From an uncultured Acidobacteriaceae bacterium (lineage in GTDB: Bacteria > Acidobacteriota > Terriglobia > Terriglobales > Acidobacteriaceae), in assembly GCA_937879855.1 (NCBI GenBank), contig CALFMO010000064.1, positions 75,561 through 139,560 of the forward strand: 64,000 nucleotides of DNA, given 5' to 3'. Shown here one piece after another: positions 7,790 through 15,460 of this stretch. The notes below the pieces were generated by a model, which worked only from the letters and a program-made list of their open reading frames with translations, did no database searches and had not been told where the DNA came from. Every line of letters starts with the position of its first letter. Positions within the stretch are counted from its first letter, which is position 1. Position numbers and translations under genes: made by a program.

Positions 7790-8710
7790 ATGGGCGGCTA
7801 TGCCGTTCGCTTCGTTCTGGTGTTGATTCTCGCCTTTCTCTTTTCGGACGCTTATTCACAAACGGACCTTCTCAAGCTGCAACTTCGGGAGCGTTACCAA
7901 GGCAAGACGTTTCTGGTCCGTGGTTTTCTCACCGGGGAGCACCTGTACTACGCTTCATCGGGCGCGCCCGTCGTCAATGAGACTTCTGGAGATTGGACAG
8001 CGGACGGTTTCGTCAAGGTCAACAAGGTTCAAATCCGCCAACAGAGCTTGATTCTCCAGGCAAGGAGACTAGTCGCAGTCTACATCGATCATAGGTTCAA
8101 GCTTCTTCCCGCCGAGCAACTCTTACCCGGGACCAGAGAAACGAGCCCAGTGTTTGTGGAAATAACGGTTGACTTGGGCCGGGATGCGGCCTCGATGGAA
8201 ACCATCGAAGCCCTGACCTCAAAAGTATTTCTTGGCGCGCAGGACTCTCTGGTGGACTTGGTTCCTGACTATTGGAAATCCTGTGTTCGGTCTGGACTGA
8301 TGGAAAAATTCGAGAGTTGCCACTTCTCTCCGGACATTCTCGCAATCCAAGGAGTGAAACCTCCTGCTGAACTTCGGTCCGCGCCGTCGTTGATGAACCA
8401 ACGCTCCTTAGCGCCGACCCAGTTGTTTCGAGTTGGAAACGGTGTTAGCCCTCCAATGCAGATCCATGCTCCTGACCCTACGTTCAGTGAAGCAGCACGA
8501 GGACTAAACCTTCAAGGCACCGAGGTTCTCGGGCTCACGGTCAGCGCCGAGGGAACAACCACCAGCTTTCACATCCTTAGCCGTCTGGGAGCCGGCCTTG
8601 ACGCCAATGCTGTGCATGCTGTTGAAGGTTGGAAATTCAAACCTGCCGAAAAAGACGGTCACCCTGTTGCAGTGATAATCGCCGTGGAAATTGAATTCCA
8701 TCTGCAGTGA
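7790..8710 (+). CDS. Exported protein with C-terminal TonB domain
   Basis: A 306-residue secreted or anchored protein. The frame opens at a GTG (7748) that lies in the trxA terminator, so the ATG at 7790 (MGGYAVRF) is preferred; it starts directly with a signal peptide (FVLVLILAFLFSDAYSQ). The middle of the protein is not recognised. The last 90 residues match the TonB C-terminal fold: PDPTFSEAARGLNLQG, then LTVSAEGTTTSFHILSR and WKFKPAEKDGHPV. Acidobacteria have many such single TonB-C proteins without ExbB/ExbD nearby, as here, so the partner is unknown. Confidence 0.75.
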   Translation: MGGYAVRFVLVLILAFLFSDAYSQTDLLKLQLRERYQGKTFLVRGFLTGEHLYYASSGAPVVNETSGDWTADGFVKVNKVQIRQQSLILQARRLVAVYIDHRFKLLPAEQLLPGTRETSPVFVEITVDLGRDAASMETIEALTSKVFLGAQDSLVDLVPDYWKSCVRSGLMEKFESCHFSPDILAIQGVKPPAELRSAPSLMNQRSLAPTQLFRVGNGVSPPMQIHAPDPTFSEAARGLNLQGTEVLGLTVSAEGTTTSFHILSRLGAGLDANAVHAVEGWKFKPAEKDGHPVAVIIAVEIEFHLQ

Positions 8711-8749
8711 TGACAAGAATGATGGTAATTGACTCGAAACAGAGAACCG

Positions 8750-9370
8750 CTAGTACTTCCGCAGCACCCCAATCACCCGCCCCTGCACATCCACTGACGC
8801 TGCCGGAACGATGATTGGCTTCATGGTCACGTTTGAGGGCTGCAGACGGATGTTGTCGCCTTCGCGGTAAAAGCGTTTCAGCGTGGCGTCGCTTGAATCC
8901 ACCAGCGCCACGACGATGTCTCCGTTGTGGGCGTTGCGGGCTTTCTCCACCAGCACGTAATCGCCGTCGAGGATGGCTTCATCCTGCATGGAGTCGCCGC
9001 GCACCTCGAGCACAAACACTTCTTTCGAGCGTACGAAGTCGGCGAGCGAGATGGTCTCATTGCTCTGCACGGCCTCGATCGGTTGACCGGCGGCGATACG
9101 GCCCACTAGCGGCAGGACGACGGCGGTGTTCACGCTCATCGCCTGCTTCAGGCGTCCTTTGGGAGGCAGCAGGTCAATCGAGCGGCTGCGGTTGTAGTCG
9201 CGCGTCAGCAGTCCTTTTTTCTCCAGGTTCGTGACGTGCTTGTGCACCGTGGCCAGAGAGGTCAGCTCCAGCCCTTTGCCAATCTCTTCGAACGAAGGGG
9301 AGTATTGGTGCTCTGCCACGAATCGCGAGATGAAGTCGTATACTTCCCGCTGTCTGCGTGTGATAGCCAT
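8750..9370 (-). CDS. lexA: LexA repressor, SOS response
   Basis: LexA represses DNA-damage genes and cuts itself when RecA is activated. From the ATG at 9370 the protein is 206 residues. The N-terminal winged helix (TRRQREVYDFISRF to about residue 65) is followed by the peptidase domain with cleavage site Ala94-Gly95, Ser127 (GDSM) and Lys165 (TLKRF). The longer frame to 9535 has no family support. A promoter with a direct repeat lies immediately upstream, and the -10 is so close to the ATG that the message may be leaderless. Confidence 0.96.
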   Translation of the reverse strand: MAITRRQREVYDFISRFVAEHQYSPSFEEIGKGLELTSLATVHKHVTNLEKKGLLTRDYNRSRSIDLLPPKGRLKQAMSVNTAVVLPLVGRIAAGQPIEAVQSNETISLADFVRSKEVFVLEVRGDSMQDEAILDGDYVLVEKARNAHNGDIVVALVDSSDATLKRFYREGDNIRLQPSNVTMKPIIVPAASVDVQGRVIGVLRKY

Positions 9371-9376
9371 GCCGCC

Positions 9377-9406
9377 ATTATTGGCGAACAGAAGGCGAAA
9401 AAGCAA
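9377..9406 (-). promoter_or_regulatory. Candidate lexA promoter with direct-repeat SOS box
   Basis: On the minus strand a -35-like TTGCTT (9401-9406) and a -10-like AATAAT (9377-9382) are 18 bp apart. Between them TTCGCC occurs twice (9394-9399 and 9383-9388) with an 11-bp period, close to the GTTC-N7-GTTC style of some LexA boxes. Binding by LexA is an inference. Confidence 0.5.
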
Positions 9407-9559
9407 GCAGGAAATAAAAACGCGCATCGCGAAGGTCCTGACCGTAGAGGCGCAGCCCTCTGTGTCTCTGCCTGCGGTGGCCCACGCCCCTTGAAACTTT
9501 TGGACTGGTCGCAACTCCAATCTGGTAAGCCGCAAGGTTTGGCGCCAAAACAGGAAGGA

Positions 9560-10237
9560 ATGAAAATGTCATTTTCTACTCGGCTAGCCTTGGTTCTCTT
9601 CGCAGCGCTGGTAACAATCACCGCCTGCAACGCCAAAGCAAAATCGGCTGTCGCAGTGCCTGCGCCGGCGCAGGACGCGCCGCGTGCCGCAACTCCCGGA
9701 CAACAGACTGCAGTGCTTTCCGGCGGATGTTTCTGGGGAGTACAGGCAGTCTTCCAGCACGTGAAAGGCGTGATCAGCGCGACTTCCGGATACGCCGGAG
9801 GATCCGCCAAGACCGCCGAATACGAAATCGTCAGCACCGGCGAAACCGGACACGCGGAGTCGGTCCAGATCGTCTACGATCCTTCGCAGATCACCTACGG
9901 CGAGCTGCTGCGCGTTTTCTTTTCAGTGGTGCACGATCCCACGCAACTCAACCGTCAAGGCCCCGACGAGGGCACGCAATATCGCTCCTCGATTTTCTAC
10001 AGTAACGATGAACAGAAGCGCATCGCCGAGGCCTACATCGCGCAACTCGACCAGGCCAAAATATTTTCGCGTCCAATCGTGACCAAGGTCGTGCCGCTAC
10101 AAGCGTTCTATCCCGCGGAGGCCTATCACCAGAACTACGCGACGCTGCATCCCAACCAGCCGTATATCGTCTTCAACGATGCTCCCAAGGTTGAGCACCT
10201 GCGCCAGCAGTTCCCCGACCTGTACACCGGAAAGTAG
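9560..10237 (+). CDS. msrA: Lipoprotein peptide-methionine (S)-S-oxide reductase MsrA
   Basis: MsrA reduces the S-epimer of methionine sulfoxide. The active-site GCFWG is present (GGCFWGVQAVF), with the family blocks GYAGG and YHQNY. The N-terminus has a lipoprotein signal (LVLFAALVTITAC), so it is probably tethered outside the cytoplasmic membrane. The start is ATG 9560 or, with the AGGAAGGA site better spaced, ATG 9566; the longer frame from 9236 overlaps lexA and is rejected. The exported MsrB starts 9 bp later, so the pair repairs both epimers in the envelope. Confidence 0.94.
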   Translation: MKMSFSTRLALVLFAALVTITACNAKAKSAVAVPAPAQDAPRAATPGQQTAVLSGGCFWGVQAVFQHVKGVISATSGYAGGSAKTAEYEIVSTGETGHAESVQIVYDPSQITYGELLRVFFSVVHDPTQLNRQGPDEGTQYRSSIFYSNDEQKRIAEAYIAQLDQAKIFSRPIVTKVVPLQAFYPAEAYHQNYATLHPNQPYIVFNDAPKVEHLRQQFPDLYTGK

Positions 10238-10246
10238 GAGAGAGGT

Positions 10247-10933
10247 ATGCTGGCGCCAGATCGCAATCGCGACAGAACTAATGTGGGGACAGCCGCCCAA
10301 GCCTGCCCTGAGCGAAGTCGAAGGGGCTGTCCGGCCGAGCAAAGCTCGGCTGCGTCGCCACCTAACATTCAGAGGCGCGCCTTTCTCGCGATGTCCGCGG
10401 CCACGATCGCAGGCCTGGTGTTTTGGCAATGGAGAAAGCCTGCCGTACTAGGTGCCGCGCCTGCCGTCGACAGTGAGCCCAAAGAGGTGACGGTTGTTCT
10501 TTTTTCCGACGCAGGCCAGCGCCTCAAGCAGGTTCGTATCGCCAAGATAGTCAAGACCGTGGCCGAGTGGCGCAAACAACTTTCTGCCGGAGTCTTCGAT
10601 ATCACGCGCAACGCCGATACGGAAATCGCCTTCTCCGGCAAATACTGGAACCTGCACGACTCCGGCATCTACCGCTGCATCTGCTGCGACAACGCGCTCT
10701 TCGATTCCGCCACCAAGTTCGAATCCGGCACGGGATGGCCGAGCTTCTGGGCGCCGATCGCTGCCGAAAACGTGACGGAAATCCGCGACACCACCTTCGG
10801 CATGGTGCGCACTGCGGTTGCCTGCACCGAATGCGACGCTCACCTCGGCCACGTCTTTGACGATGGTCCCGAGCCCACGCTTCTCCGCTACTGCATGAAC
10901 TCCGCCTCTCTGCGCTTCGTTGCCAGAACCTAG
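10247..10933 (+). CDS. msrB: Tat-exported MsrB with repeat-encoded N-terminus
   Basis: A second methionine-R-sulfoxide reductase, 228 residues. The core has zinc cysteines CICC and CTEC, GTGWPSFW and the catalytic Cys in RYCMNSASL. A twin-arginine signal (IQRRAFLAMSAATIAG) indicates export. The ATG at 10247 has a good GGAGAGAGGT site 9 bp after msrA. Between that start and the Tat motif about 30 residues (NVGTAAQACPERSRRG then CPAEQSSAA) are encoded by a palindromic repeat. The signal therefore sits unusually far from the N-terminus. The region between the core and the signal (about residues 65-105) is not recognised. Confidence 0.9.
   Translation: MLAPDRNRDRTNVGTAAQACPERSRRGCPAEQSSAASPPNIQRRAFLAMSAATIAGLVFWQWRKPAVLGAAPAVDSEPKEVTVVLFSDAGQRLKQVRIAKIVKTVAEWRKQLSAGVFDITRNADTEIAFSGKYWNLHDSGIYRCICCDNALFDSATKFESGTGWPSFWAPIAAENVTEIRDTTFGMVRTAVACTECDAHLGHVFDDGPEPTLLRYCMNSASLRFVART
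10281..10350. repeat. Palindromic repeat with nested second repeat, inside msrB
   Basis: The A arms GGACAGCC (10287-10294) and GGCTGTCC (10325-10332) are separated by 30 bases that contain CCTGAGCGAAGTCGAAGGGG, a different widespread repeat type. The B hairpin GCCGAGC/GCTCGGC (10334-10350) follows. The whole block is translated. Confidence 0.85.
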
Positions 10934-10951
10934 CGCGCATACAATGAAGGC

Positions 10952-11401
10952 ATGAATTCCACGCTGCCGGTTTTCCGCGAACCCAGCGCCGGCGAAAAAG
11001 TTTTCAACCGCATTTTCGGCTTTCTCGTCGGCCTCGGGCTGGGCTTCTCCTACAACTACCTGCTCGAGGTTCGCGGACGGAAAACTGGCAAGCTCTATTC
11101 CACTCCCATCAACCTGCTCGAACTGAATGGAAAGAAATATCTGGTGGCTCCGCGCGGGCGAACGCAGTGGGTACGCAACGCCGAGGCCGCTGGAGAAATT
11201 ACGCTGAAGAAGGGAAGCAAGCGAGAGAAATTTCGCCTGCGTCCGCTAACCGACGGAGAGAAGCCCCCGATCCTGAAGTCATACCTGGACACCTTTCGCC
11301 GCGAAGTGCAGCGATACTTTCCGATTCCGGCAGGTTCGCCAGTGGAAGATTTCGCGGCGATCAGCGGGAGTTACCCGGCGTTCGAACTTATTCCCGAGTG
11401 A
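10952..11401 (+). CDS. Ddn-like F420-dependent nitroreductase-family protein
   Basis: A 149-residue protein of the deazaflavin-dependent nitroreductase (DUF385, Ddn/Rv3547-like) family, which binds F420H2 or related cofactors in a split barrel and reduces quinones or other acceptors. The diagnostic block is RGRKTGKLYSTPINLLE followed by KYLVAPRGRTQWVRN. It sits 18 bp after the exported msrB on the same strand. The presence of the F420 pathway in this window makes F420 use likely, but this is inference. Confidence 0.82.
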   Translation: MNSTLPVFREPSAGEKVFNRIFGFLVGLGLGFSYNYLLEVRGRKTGKLYSTPINLLELNGKKYLVAPRGRTQWVRNAEAAGEITLKKGSKREKFRLRPLTDGEKPPILKSYLDTFRREVQRYFPIPAGSPVEDFAAISGSYPAFELIPE

Positions 11402-11476
11402 GCCGTTCGGAATCTTCACCGATTCCGAGGCGATAAGCTATCGTTGGTAAGAGTTACTCTCGACGCGAAACGCGAA

Positions 11477-11506
11477 CACGTAGCCCCGGACGCATTCGTC
11501 CGGGGC
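11477..11506. repeat. Palindromic repeat, single A hairpin
   Basis: Arms CCCCGGACG (11484-11492) and CGTCCGGGG (11497-11505) around CATT, preceded by CACGTAG. It lies between the Ddn-like gene and the 3' end of the ORF6N gene and could act as a bidirectional end structure. Confidence 0.88.
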
Positions 11507-11509
11507 CGC

Positions 11510-12088
11510 TCATTTACTTCGTAGTCGGGCGGTGCGAACTCTCAGAGCCTTACTCTCGGCTTCCACCGGCGCCTCAAATCCGATGCGTCGCCGGTTGGGC
11601 TCTTCAGGAGTCATGAGTTCGCGGATCGCATCCATCAGTTCCAGGATCTCAGCATCGTGACTCTCCAGCCGGCGTTCCAGTTCCGCCAACTTCGTCAGGA
11701 TGTGGCGATTCCCGGCGATGGCGCGGCGCATGCGCACAAACGCGAGCACGACAAACACGCTCATTTCGATGGCGCGTTCGGAGTTCAACACAGTTGCCGC
11801 CATGATGGCGCCGTGTTCGGTAAAGGCATAGGGGCGATAGCGCGCGCCGCCGTGACCTTCACTTGAGATCACATTTTGTGATCTCAAGATTTTCCATTCG
11901 TGCGGCGAAAGTTGAAAGCGAAAGGCCGCAGGAAAGCGTTTCGCGTTGCGCCTGGCTTGCTGGTTCAGGTGCCGGACTTGTACGCCGTACAGTTCGGCAA
12001 GGTCGGTATCGAGGATGACTCTCTGCCCACGCAACACCAGGATTTTCGAATCGACTTTTCGTGCAACCATGATCGCTGTCTTGGCCAT
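11510..12088 (-). CDS. ORF6N domain DNA-binding protein
   Basis: A 192-residue protein with an N-terminal ORF6N domain (ILVLRGQRVILDTDLAELYG, then LRSQNVISS and YAFTEHGAIMAATVLNS), a phage- and virus-associated DNA-binding fold. The C-terminal third is a predicted coiled coil (LTKLAELERRLESHDAEILELMDAI) that may drive oligomerisation. A 27-bp palindrome lies 22 bp upstream of the start, and a nearly identical one lies inside the gene exactly over the conserved LRSQNVISS codons. This suggests autoregulation. No phage genes surround it, so it looks like a solitary domesticated or mobile gene. Confidence 0.88.
   Translation of the reverse strand: MAKTAIMVARKVDSKILVLRGQRVILDTDLAELYGVQVRHLNQQARRNAKRFPAAFRFQLSPHEWKILRSQNVISSEGHGGARYRPYAFTEHGAIMAATVLNSERAIEMSVFVVLAFVRMRRAIAGNRHILTKLAELERRLESHDAEILELMDAIRELMTPEEPNRRRIGFEAPVEAESKALRVRTARLRSK
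11862..11888. promoter_or_regulatory. Intragenic 27-bp palindrome in ORF6N gene
   Basis: Arms CTTGAGATCACA and TGTGATCTCAAG are perfect 12-mers around TTT. On the minus strand this stretch encodes LRSQNVISS, a conserved family motif. It matches the upstream palindrome in all 24 arm bases. Confidence 0.85.
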
Positions 12089-12109
12089 ATTTCAGGCGCT
12101 CGCTTCTGA

Positions 12110-12136
12110 CTTGAGATCACAAATTGTGATCTCAAG
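12110..12136. promoter_or_regulatory. Candidate ORF6N operator, 27-bp palindrome
   Basis: Arms CTTGAGATCACA and TGTGATCTCAAG around AAT, centred about 35 bp upstream of the ORF6N start codon, where a promoter would lie. It differs from the intragenic copy only in the central three bases. It is a strong operator candidate for the ORF6N protein itself. Confidence 0.75.
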
Positions 12137-12337
12137 TTTCGGAGAGGTAATCAGCAGAATAGCAGCGGAGGCGCAAGACAGGCACCACGGAAGTTCATTC
12201 GAGAGTACGCGATTGCCGATTTAGGAAGAACGTTGGCGGTGCAGGGACACTATGAAACGAACGCGGAAGCGGCGTACCCCTGAAAGCATGGAGCACCGCT
12301 GGAACGCCAGATTACTGCACGTGGTTTTCGACGCGGT

Positions 12338-13006
12338 TTAGGCTTCAGCCGCGAAGGCGCTTTCGTCCGCGTTGGCTCCGGATTCGTCGGGGCCGGCATC
12401 GGCCGACACGTCCTGGGCGAATTCCCGGCGGCGCTCGGGGCCATCGCGCTCGATCTGGCGCACGCGACGAGCCGGCATGGTGCTGGGTTCAAGACTCGTG
12501 ATGCGGCCGTCGCGCACGGTAATCTGCGCGCGAAACCAGTCGGTGCGGTACATCCGTCCCGCGGCATAGAAGGTCATCGACGCCGCGATGGGGCCTTCAA
12601 ACTCTTCTCCCGTACACGCCAGAATGCGTTTCCCCATTTCCTGCGACCACGTCATGCCGCCAACCAAAGGATCGTTCAAGCGGAAGCGCTCGAAGGGCAC
12701 GGCATGCGAGAGCTTGCGCAATTGCAGCAACTGCAGCAGGACCGAAGTTTTCGCCAGATTGGTGGCGATGATCCTGGCCTCGCTGGCAGAGACGCGTTCC
12801 ATCTTGATGTGAATGTCAGGCGACCACTCGCGCTCGAACTCCTCGCGGGCCAGGGCCAGTCCTTTGTCGGTTGCCTCCACGTAGCGCAGGGTGGCGCGCG
12901 CCAGAATCACACTGAAGAAGCAAGTCACGACCGTCGCGATGACGGGAATATAGCTGATCAGCGTAGTAAACGGGATGCGGTACGAGTTGACCAACTGCAT
13001 GTGCAT
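12338..13006 (-). CDS. Hypothetical membrane-anchored protein
   Basis: A 222-residue protein I do not recognise. One membrane segment is clear near the N-terminus (FTTLISYIPVIATVVTCFF, about residues 13-33). A soluble part follows with a helical linker (ATDKGLALAREEFEREW) and a mixed region containing IIATNLAKTSVLLQLLQL. The C-terminal 45 residues are rich in Arg, Glu, Asp and Ala and look disordered. The layout resembles proteins with a small membrane anchor and a cytoplasmic beta-rich domain. The neighbours give no functional clue. Confidence 0.6.
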   Translation of the reverse strand: MHMQLVNSYRIPFTTLISYIPVIATVVTCFFSVILARATLRYVEATDKGLALAREEFEREWSPDIHIKMERVSASEARIIATNLAKTSVLLQLLQLRKLSHAVPFERFRLNDPLVGGMTWSQEMGKRILACTGEEFEGPIAASMTFYAAGRMYRTDWFRAQITVRDGRITSLEPSTMPARRVRQIERDGPERRREFAQDVSADAGPDESGANADESAFAAEA

Positions 13007-13192
13007 AGACGCGCTGCTCCTGCGGGACTTGGATCAAACGGGGGAGCGATCTCGATGAGTCTAGCGGGAGAGTGGACAGTGCTCTAGATGCGGATGGTGA
13101 CTGGCAGAAAGTGGGGCGGGGCAGGGTCTTTGGTAACCTGCGGGTGGAGTCGAGGCTCGCTTGCAGGTGCGATGACTTTACGTGCGCTTCAG

Positions 13193-13245
13193 AGTGCGGC
13201 GGCAAGTTGCCGCCGCGACAGCCGGCGAGGCGCCGGCGCTACAAG
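13193..13245. repeat. GC palindrome pair
   Basis: Two adjacent palindromes: GCGGCGGCAA/TTGCCGCCGC (13196-13216) and GCCGGCG/CGCCGGC (13221-13237), followed by GCTACAAG. The second type recurs at 16921 and 55133. It lies just after the 3' end of the amidotransferase gene. Confidence 0.8.
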
Positions 13246-13259
13246 AGGCTCGCTACGTT

Positions 13260-14036
13260 TTATTCCAGCACGCTGTCGTCGAGTTTCTTTTTGCCCCAGT
13301 CGGCGGCCGCTTGCACGAAGGCGAGGATGATGGGATGGGGCTTCTTTTCTGTGGACGACAATTGTGGTTGAAAGAGTGTGGCCAGGTAGAAGCGATGCGT
13401 CGGCGACTCGATCGCGCGGATTTCGCCTTGGGCGCCGCGCGCGACCACGGGAAATCCCGCTTCCATGGCCGCCCATTCAAAGTCTGGATTGATTTCGAAG
13501 TTGCAGAAGAACTCCTCCGTCACCGTGTCCTGTTCCTTGCCATAAAACGACTGCAGGTAAGAGCCGGGACGAAGGCGAATCTCCGGAACCACGCCGGACA
13601 GCTTAGGCGCGTTGCCCTTGCGATTGGGCACTGCACAGGCTACCGGATAGATGATGATGTTCTTCGAACCGGAATTATTTTCGGCAGTGTCGGCGTCTTC
13701 GATGTGGAGAACGTTGCGAGCGAACTCGATGAAGGCGTATTGGAATCCGGCGCACGTGCCCAGGTAAGGCCAATCTCGGCGGCGGGCAAACTCGATCCCC
13801 CTGAGCATGCCGTCGAAACTCTTGAACGGGCTACCCGGCGCGCCCCATAAACCATCGAAACTCTCGAGCTTCTTTTCGGCCGTATCGGCGGTCAGAGACG
13901 AGGTCGGCACCCACTCCGATTCAACCTCCATGTGGAGCTTGCGGGCGGCGTGTTGCAGCGACTCCGTGGTGGCGTGGTGGGAGCGGAAATCGGCGTTAAA
14001 GTCGCCCAGAATTCCGATACGAACGGCGTCGCTCAC
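13260..14036 (-). CDS. CTP synthase C-terminal-like class I amidotransferase
   Basis: A 258-residue stand-alone glutamine amidotransferase-like protein related to the C-terminal half of CTP synthase; the synthetase half is absent. The nucleophile elbow is present (YLGTCAGFQYAFIEF, with Cys). The usual His-Pro-Glu near the C-terminus is replaced by FQPQLSS, so the catalytic His and Glu appear to be Gln. That predicts a non-canonical or non-hydrolytic role. The start may be GTG 14036 (VSDAVRIGILGD) or ATG 14078; the shorter form begins directly at the conserved strand. The function is unknown. Confidence 0.72.
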   Translation of the reverse strand: MSDAVRIGILGDFNADFRSHHATTESLQHAARKLHMEVESEWVPTSSLTADTAEKKLESFDGLWGAPGSPFKSFDGMLRGIEFARRRDWPYLGTCAGFQYAFIEFARNVLHIEDADTAENNSGSKNIIIYPVACAVPNRKGNAPKLSGVVPEIRLRPGSYLQSFYGKEQDTVTEEFFCNFEINPDFEWAAMEAGFPVVARGAQGEIRAIESPTHRFYLATLFQPQLSSTEKKPHPIILAFVQAAADWGKKKLDDSVLE

Positions 14037-14121
14037 GGGTTTGATTGTACTAGACGACGTGCGGCGGACTAGCGGCACCGAATGGCACTAAGGTTAGAAG
14101 CGTGATGCCTCAATCGATCGG

Positions 14122-15321
14122 TCAGCGCAGGTGCTCGATGCCCAGAAAAATGTAGAGAGAAAGCAGCGCGAGCGCGGGCCCGCCCCAGATCATCAACGTG
14201 CATTTCCATCCCAGGGAGCGCGCGACTTCCTGTTGGCTCCGCCAGGAAATCAGGAACGTTTTGTTGTTCGTCCCTTTCATCAGCACGACGGGCGGGTGCG
14301 GATCGAAAGCATTGTCTCGGTCATCTTTCTCACCGGGCGACGTTGCGGTTGGGTCGGCGAGGACTTGCACCCCGGGACTGGTCAGACCTGCGACAGGCAT
14401 TCCTGCCGCGTTCCATGCTGCCAGGTTCGAGATTCCTGCCTTCAGCAGCGCTGCGGCGATCTTCTGTTGTTGCGACATCTCCAAAGCGTTGGCGGGTGCG
14501 TTTTCCGGGGTCAGTCGAACGAGTTGAGCCGGAGTGTGGGATTGCGTGGTGATTCCATCGTCAGGGAAGTCGACGCTTTGGTTACCCAATCCACCGCGCA
14601 TAGAAAGCGAAATGGAGCCGAGCGACAGTGAAAGAGCTCCGGAAGAAAGTCCTTGCAGCGTTTCGTGGTCCTGCACCGGTTCGGCGGTGACTTCCAAGCC
14701 AGAGTTTTCGCTCAGCGTACCCAGAATGAATAGCGAGTTCTTGGGCTTGATGCAAAATTCCTGCACCTTAATTTTGTTGTTGGTGACAATGCCGTGCCGA
14801 CCCAGAAAGCTCCGCACATTATTCGGCACCGGGTCTTTTGTGGTAAAGAACGAATCGCAGAATTGCTCTTCGAAATCGCAATGCAGGTCGAGGTCGGCGC
14901 CGCGCGGATCGACCAGCACGCGCCCGGTGTTGTCGTCGACGAAGAATGGCACATGCATGCACTCCCCGGCCACCTTCACCCATTGCTTATTCTTGCCGCT
15001 TTGTTTGTACTCCCACACCAGCGTGCGGTAGTAGTAACAGGGCCGCGCGGTAATGGGCGCAATCATGGTGTAAGGCCCGAGGGCGAGGCCGCTGATTTCG
15101 ACCATTCCCATCGATGCGCTGCGAATTTTGGAGAACGGAGTGTCGAGAATCAAGCGCCGTCGTTGCAGCAGCCGAAATCCGTAGAAGAAAAGGCCGATGC
15201 CGGCGCAGAACCCGATGACGCACCAGAGCAGCAGTCCGGTGGGGTCCGACGAGCGAAGAATGAGGAGGGAAGGGCTCACCGAAGAATTCCTGGGGAGGCT
15301 GGGACCCACTCCCCATAGCAA
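14122..15321 (-). CDS. GIDE-domain membrane protein (E3 ligase-like fold)
   Basis: A 399-residue membrane protein. A hydrophobic segment at about residues 29-50 (GLLLWCVIGFCAGIGLFFYG) and another at the C-terminus (MIWGGPALALLSLYIFLG) frame a soluble region. That region matches the GIDE domain found in eukaryotic mitochondrial ubiquitin ligases such as MUL1 (IRSASMGMVEISGLA and ARPCYYYRTLVWEY). No RING finger is visible, so ligase activity is not predicted. Bacterial GIDE proteins are of unknown function. The start at 15321 is uncertain. Confidence 0.7.
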   Translation of the reverse strand: MLWGVGPSLPRNSSVSPSLLILRSSDPTGLLLWCVIGFCAGIGLFFYGFRLLQRRRLILDTPFSKIRSASMGMVEISGLALGPYTMIAPITARPCYYYRTLVWEYKQSGKNKQWVKVAGECMHVPFFVDDNTGRVLVDPRGADLDLHCDFEEQFCDSFFTTKDPVPNNVRSFLGRHGIVTNNKIKVQEFCIKPKNSLFILGTLSENSGLEVTAEPVQDHETLQGLSSGALSLSLGSISLSMRGGLGNQSVDFPDDGITTQSHTPAQLVRLTPENAPANALEMSQQQKIAAALLKAGISNLAAWNAAGMPVAGLTSPGVQVLADPTATSPGEKDDRDNAFDPHPPVVLMKGTNNKTFLISWRSQQEVARSLGWKCTLMIWGGPALALLSLYIFLGIEHLR

Positions 15322-15460
15322 GCCTAACGAACGGAGAAGCGCGAGGGAGCAGAAAACCGCGTGAATTGCTTACGTTGGTAATGCGGTGAATCCCTCTTAA
15401 TTTTCCGAATTTGCCGAGGCCTCACGTGCCATCTGTTAAATGATTTAGCATCCTGTTGCT

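Noticed and set aside
13260..14036. Selenoprotein version of the CTP-synthase-like family.
   Set aside because: The active site here has a normal Cys codon in GTCAGF and no in-frame UGA.
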